Positions 60,942 to 64,000 of a stretch of 64,000 nucleotides of DNA are shown in pieces. Under the pieces are notes generated by a model. The model had not been told where the DNA came from, made no database searches, and was given only the letters and a program-made list of their open reading frames with translations. The first letter of the stretch is position 1. The number at the start of each line of letters is the position of its first letter. Position numbers and translations under genes: made by a program. The stretch comes from Paenibacillus periandrae (GTDB taxonomy: Bacteria; Bacillota; Bacilli; Paenibacillales; NBRC-103111). The stretch lies in the NCBI RefSeq assembly GCF_022458865.1, contig NZ_JAJNMU010000001.1, positions 310,001 through 374,000 of the forward strand, written 5' to 3'.

Positions 60942-62705
60942 TTATTGTGGCGTCAAGCCGAAACGGTAATTTCCAACTGCCTCAGAGGTCAGCAAATAGC
61001 GGTCATAGATACGAAACGATCCGATCAGACCCTCCCAATCCGCTCCTAGCAGTGTCTGACGACTTCCGTTGATATCCTGAATATGTGGCGAGAACCGCCC
61101 CCAGCCAAACTGCCGCTGCTTGCCGCCGTCCGCCAGCTCACCGTTGATCACAAACGTAATGATTTTGGGACCTCCATCTACGTTCACCACAATATGCTGC
61201 CAGGCGTTGGATTGCAGCAGTCCTTCTTCGGACTCCCAGGAAGATTCACTTCTGCCGTCATTCAACGTCAAACGAATCGTTCCCTGCTCGGTCATAGCTA
61301 CGGCTATTCCTTTGCCATCCCGTCTCCTCGTATCCAACAGGCTTCCTGCAGCTCCACGGCTTCCATGATAAATCCATAGATCAAGCGCAAATCCGCCTCC
61401 GGCTGCAAGGTTTGGCAGCTCTGGAAGCTCCACAAGCGCGTTTGTTCCTGTCGTTGACGGCTTCACGACCTCGAAAACCAAACCCCGCTCGGATCGCTCG
61501 TCATTGTCATGCTGGTTCCACATAGCCTCTAATAATGCGGCATCAACTTCATGGATGCGTGCAATCGTTTTTTGCGTTTCCGAGATGAAATATTTGCCTT
61601 CTTGCTCAATAAAGTCGGGATAACTGATACGTGTCCGCGGTTCATCATCATATAACACGATTTCCGGCTGCGACCAATGAATGTACCCATCCTTTTCGAT
61701 TCCACCGCACATCCAGACGGGATTGCGATCCTGATAAGCAAGCGATGGGGTTGCCCGATTGTCCGTACCATGATTGTGAAACCAGAGCGTGTATTTGCCA
61801 TTGCTGTACCTGTGCACAAAATTAGCGGCTCGCGGATGCTTGATCTTCCGGCCACCCGGACTATACTCAGCATAATCAGGACTTGTCCACGTATGACCTC
61901 CATCACGGCTGTAGGCCTGACCATTATGACCCTCAACCGTACGATACGTGCAGTACAAGCTGCCATCACTCAGTCCGACCAGATTATGCTCATCCGCTAC
62001 TTTACCCAAAGGCGCCTTAATCCCCTGATCTCCGTCAGGAAGCGTTTCCCATTTAATTCGTTCAGGAGACGACTCCGTTAAAATATTGCTGCTTTTTACA
62101 AAAATCCCCTCTGAAGATGCCATAAATCCATCACCAAAGCTGCCCACCTTGGCCAACCCCATATAGACCGAATCCTCATGAATGATCGGCTTGCCTACTC
62201 CCCAGAAAAACTGCACCTTGCCCTCATAAGGGTTATCACGGTCGATCTGCATATTCCGAATCGGCACCTGATACCGATCCTGCGACCACGAACGTCCGCC
62301 GTCATCGGAATATTTAAACATCAGGTCACCTAATGTGTCTACGCGGGATATGTGGGAACCACTATCCGAAATAACCTCGCTCCTGTTGCTGCTATTATAC
62401 GTATAAAACGCGTAAATCCGTCCACTCGGTACAATAAGCGGCATGACCCAGGAAGCCTCGGGGCCATCGGCCGGTTCGATATCGGTAAGCTCCGACCAAG
62501 TCTGACCCTGGTCCTTGCTGATTGCAGAGACCACATGCTGTCCCCGCTCTCCCTCAACACCGGCTCCAGTCGTCATCACGCATACCCAATCTCCGCTTGC
62601 CGTGATCACGATATAGGGCTGATCACAATAATGCTCGCGGGGAATTTCAAGACCCCATTTAATATTCCGCACATCTTTCATTGGATTGTTAACATTTGCA
62701 GACAT
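60942..62705 (-). CDS. Sialidase-superfamily BNR protein with C-terminal lectin-like domain
   Basis: A 587-residue protein. The propeller part (about 15-400) has Asp boxes SKDQGQTWSE, YSDDGGRSWSQ and YSRDGGHTWTSP. A laminin-G/concanavalin-like domain (about 420-587) follows with GGFALDLWIYHGSRGAAGSLLDTRRRD, NAWQHIVVNVDGG and LIGSFRIYDRYL. No signal peptide is seen, so a cytoplasmic role on imported oligosaccharides is likely. The ATG at 62705 has GGTGG 5 bases upstream. It is the first gene of unit C, directly downstream of the shared promoter block. Confidence 0.8.
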   Translation of the reverse strand: MSANVNNPMKDVRNIKWGLEIPREHYCDQPYIVITASGDWVCVMTTGAGVEGERGQHVVSAISKDQGQTWSELTDIEPADGPEASWVMPLIVPSGRIYAFYTYNSSNRSEVISDSGSHISRVDTLGDLMFKYSDDGGRSWSQDRYQVPIRNMQIDRDNPYEGKVQFFWGVGKPIIHEDSVYMGLAKVGSFGDGFMASSEGIFVKSSNILTESSPERIKWETLPDGDQGIKAPLGKVADEHNLVGLSDGSLYCTYRTVEGHNGQAYSRDGGHTWTSPDYAEYSPGGRKIKHPRAANFVHRYSNGKYTLWFHNHGTDNRATPSLAYQDRNPVWMCGGIEKDGYIHWSQPEIVLYDDEPRTRISYPDFIEQEGKYFISETQKTIARIHEVDAALLEAMWNQHDNDERSERGLVFEVVKPSTTGTNALVELPELPNLAAGGGFALDLWIYHGSRGAAGSLLDTRRRDGKGIAVAMTEQGTIRLTLNDGRSESSWESEEGLLQSNAWQHIVVNVDGGPKIITFVINGELADGGKQRQFGWGRFSPHIQDINGSRQTLLGADWEGLIGSFRIYDRYLLTSEAVGNYRFGLTPQ

Positions 62706-62781
62706 CTCAACCACCCTTTTCAGTCATATTGCGTGCTCAAAAAACAGCTCTTTGAACAACCTTTACTATTGGTTCCGTTTT

Positions 62782-62852
62782 ATCATAGCGGATATCGCTC
62801 CAGGTTAAGATAGGTCTAACTTAAGGTTTAACCTGCCTGATTTAACTTGTTG
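62782..62852 (-). promoter_or_regulatory. Shared promoter/operator block, copy 2 (upstream of unit C)
   Basis: Minus strand: TTAAATCAGGCAGG, then TTAAACCTTAAGTTAGACC and CTATCTTA, GATATCCG and a TATGAT -10. Core 62806-62832 matches copy 1 at 26 of 27 bases with the same spacing to the -10. Confidence 0.75.
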
Positions 62853-62867
62853 GGTGAAATGTCTGCT

Positions 62868-62896
62868 TTGCCTTCTTTCCGACTTTAGGGTACACT
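62868..62896 (+). promoter_or_regulatory. Sigma-A-type promoter of the 62920 gene
   Basis: TTGCCT and TACACT are separated by 17 bases, 23 bases before the ATG. Confidence 0.5.
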
Positions 62897-62919
62897 GAAC
62901 TAGGAAGGATGTGAGGTCC

Positions 62920-63126
62920 ATGTTAAAAGAATTTCTCAATCAAAAGGTCACGATACTTTTCATTGATGGCGGAAGTATTGCCAATGGGACGCTTATTGAG
63001 ATGGATGAACGCTTTGTGAAGTATCAATCTCCCCATAGCATCAATATCATTCCGATCACTTCAATTAAAACCGTATCTCTCCAAACAGAAGAAAAACCCC
63101 ATGCGACTGTACGAGGTTTTGTGTAA
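62920..63126 (+). CDS. Small Sm-like/DUF2642-type protein
   Basis: A 68-residue protein starting MLKEFLNQKVTILFIDGGSIA. The beta-rich pattern (KVTILFIDGG, GTLIEMDERFVKY, INIIPITSIKTVSL) resembles small Sm-like proteins of Bacillales grouped as DUF2642; function unknown. An ATG at 62920 is preferred over a GTG at 62911, which is too close to the AGGAAGG. It is divergent from unit C and followed by a terminator. Confidence 0.7.
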   Translation: MLKEFLNQKVTILFIDGGSIANGTLIEMDERFVKYQSPHSINIIPITSIKTVSLQTEEKPHATVRGFV

Positions 63127-63130
63127 GCTC

Positions 63131-63152
63131 TGAAGCCACTTCGGTGGCTTAT
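63131..63152. terminator. Bidirectional terminator between 62920 gene and AIM24-like gene
   Basis: AAGCCAC-TTCG-GTGGCTT is a perfect 7-bp stem with a stable tetraloop, between convergent stops. Confidence 0.75.
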
Positions 63153-63153
63153 T

Positions 63154-63852
63154 TCATTTGATAAAGATCCCTCCGAACGGAATCACTTCTCGAAGTACCC
63201 GACGAATCAGACTGTCACCTTGCATATGCTCATCCAGCTGCTTGTCAGGCTTGCAGGGCTGCAGCAGTACGGAACCCGTGCCCTTTAGCTCCCAATGATA
63301 ATTCATATGCTGGCTGGCCAACGTATTTCCATATACACAAGGCTTAAGCTCAATGTGCTGTGGGTAAGCAACTAGACAGTTCACATCGACAAACAACGGG
63401 TTATCCGGGTGAAGCTCCACCTGATAAAGCGGTCCTGACGTTAGCAATCCCAGGTTTCCCGGTCCTTGAAACCTCATTTTCACCAAATCACGTGTCATGA
63501 TCGCATTACGAATGGTTTGAATATGTGTGCGAAAGGTCATCCCCTCCATATAAAACAACACATGCTTGAATTCAAACAGCAGATCGTCATCCTCTTTAAT
63601 AGCAACCATTCCCAGGCTATAGCCCTCGGGCAGACCCAGCATACAACGTGATGGACCACTGATCCGTGATTGAATGAATCTTTTTTTGCGGTACATATTG
63701 GACAGCTTCATAAAGGAATCCTCACGCAAGGAAGGCTGGCCTTGAAAAGCAACAATTTGATTGGGATGCATCACATGGACGGCTTCTCCCTTATCCATCG
63801 TAAGCACTGCCAGCCGGGTCCTTTGTTCAGCCTGCTCAAAAGAAATGTCCAT
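63154..63852 (-). CDS. AIM24 family protein
   Basis: A 232-residue beta-sandwich-type protein of the AIM24 (DUF124) family. It has GEAVHVMHPNQIVAFQG, LVKMRFQGPGNLGLLTSGPLYQVELHPDNPLFVDVNCLVAYPQHIEL, and a C-terminal IPFGGIFIK. The function in bacteria is unknown. The ATG at 63852 has GGGAGG 4 bases upstream. Confidence 0.82.
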   Translation of the reverse strand: MDISFEQAEQRTRLAVLTMDKGEAVHVMHPNQIVAFQGQPSLREDSFMKLSNMYRKKRFIQSRISGPSRCMLGLPEGYSLGMVAIKEDDDLLFEFKHVLFYMEGMTFRTHIQTIRNAIMTRDLVKMRFQGPGNLGLLTSGPLYQVELHPDNPLFVDVNCLVAYPQHIELKPCVYGNTLASQHMNYHWELKGTGSVLLQPCKPDKQLDEHMQGDSLIRRVLREVIPFGGIFIK

Positions 63853-63877
63853 TGTACCTCCCACAAATTACCATTTT

Positions 63878-64000
63878 CTATTTACGTAAACTGCGCTTTT
63901 GCCGCTTCCAGACCGCTACACGTATTAACCGACCGGATACAAAATAGCCTGCGATCAATGCTACAGCTGTCGCTCCCATCCAGAACAGCTTACGGTTGCG
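63878..64000 (-). CDS. C-terminal end of an unrecognised membrane protein, partial
   Basis: Forty residues before a TAG at 63878-63880, open to the window edge. They contain one hydrophobic segment (LFWMGATAVALIAGYF) and a basic tail (WKRQKRSLRK), so this is probably the C-terminal membrane span of a protein. Identity not recognised. Confidence 0.5.
   Translation of the reverse strand, partial: RNRKLFWMGATAVALIAGYFVSGRLIRVAVWKRQKRSLRK

Overview
The window looks like chromosome of an endospore-forming, carbohydrate-foraging member of the Paenibacillaceae (Paenibacillus or a close relative). The evidence is a complete spoIIIAA-AH operon preceded by yqhV, a Firmicutes-type nusB-folD-xseA-xseB-ispA block next to accB-accC and an Asp23/AmaP unit, AGGAGG ribosome binding sites, and LplB/LplC-type permeases with YesM/YesN-type two-component systems. 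No rRNA, tRNA, CRISPR array, prophage or insertion sequence was recognised.

Positions 1-25000 are mostly core genome. Reading on the minus strand: accB-accC; asp23, amaP and a DUF2273 protein with a hairpin after asp23; then nusB-folD-xseA-xseB-ispA, with ispA cut by the window edge. A membrane histidine kinase with a 7TMR-DISM-like sensor faces a LuxR-type response regulator at 9.4 kb. They are followed by a tiny, extremely acidic protein of unknown function and by the spoIIIA operon, which has a very good sigma-E-like promoter. Then come comA-comB (sulfolactate synthesis), a UPF0756 membrane protein, an aspartate kinase, a histidine phosphatase, a MATE transporter, a VanZ-like protein and an antibiotic kinase homologue.

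Positions 25000-62700 are accessory and almost all on the minus strand. They form glycan-utilisation units. Unit A (36.9-25.0 kb) has two permeases, a binding lipoprotein, a membrane-anchored AraC regulator, a PL22-like propeller protein, a GH38 alpha-mannosidase, a propeller glycosidase-like gene with a decayed 5' end, and a TIM-barrel isomerase. Unit B (49.6-37.1 kb) has a YesM/YesN pair, a 1597-residue secreted multidomain protein, two permeases and a binding protein, with two cre-like sites. Unit C (62.7-52.7 kb) has a sialidase-like protein with a C-terminal lectin-like domain, an isomerase, an M55 D-aminopeptidase, a second YesM/YesN pair, an orphan binding lipoprotein and a second sialidase-like protein. 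An AraC regulator at 50 kb is divergent from a zinc-less MDR dehydrogenase and a frameshifted epimerase.

The two most noteworthy signals are non-coding. First, units B and C start with nearly the same promoter block of about 65 bp (26 of 27 core bases identical, same -10 spacing), which ties two operons 13 kb apart into one regulon. Second, a small two-hairpin repeat that ends in its own Shine-Dalgarno sequence sits immediately upstream of accC, comB and spoIIIAH, probably nusB, always in the direction of transcription; ahead of spoIIIAH it forms a tandem array with a 78-bp period.
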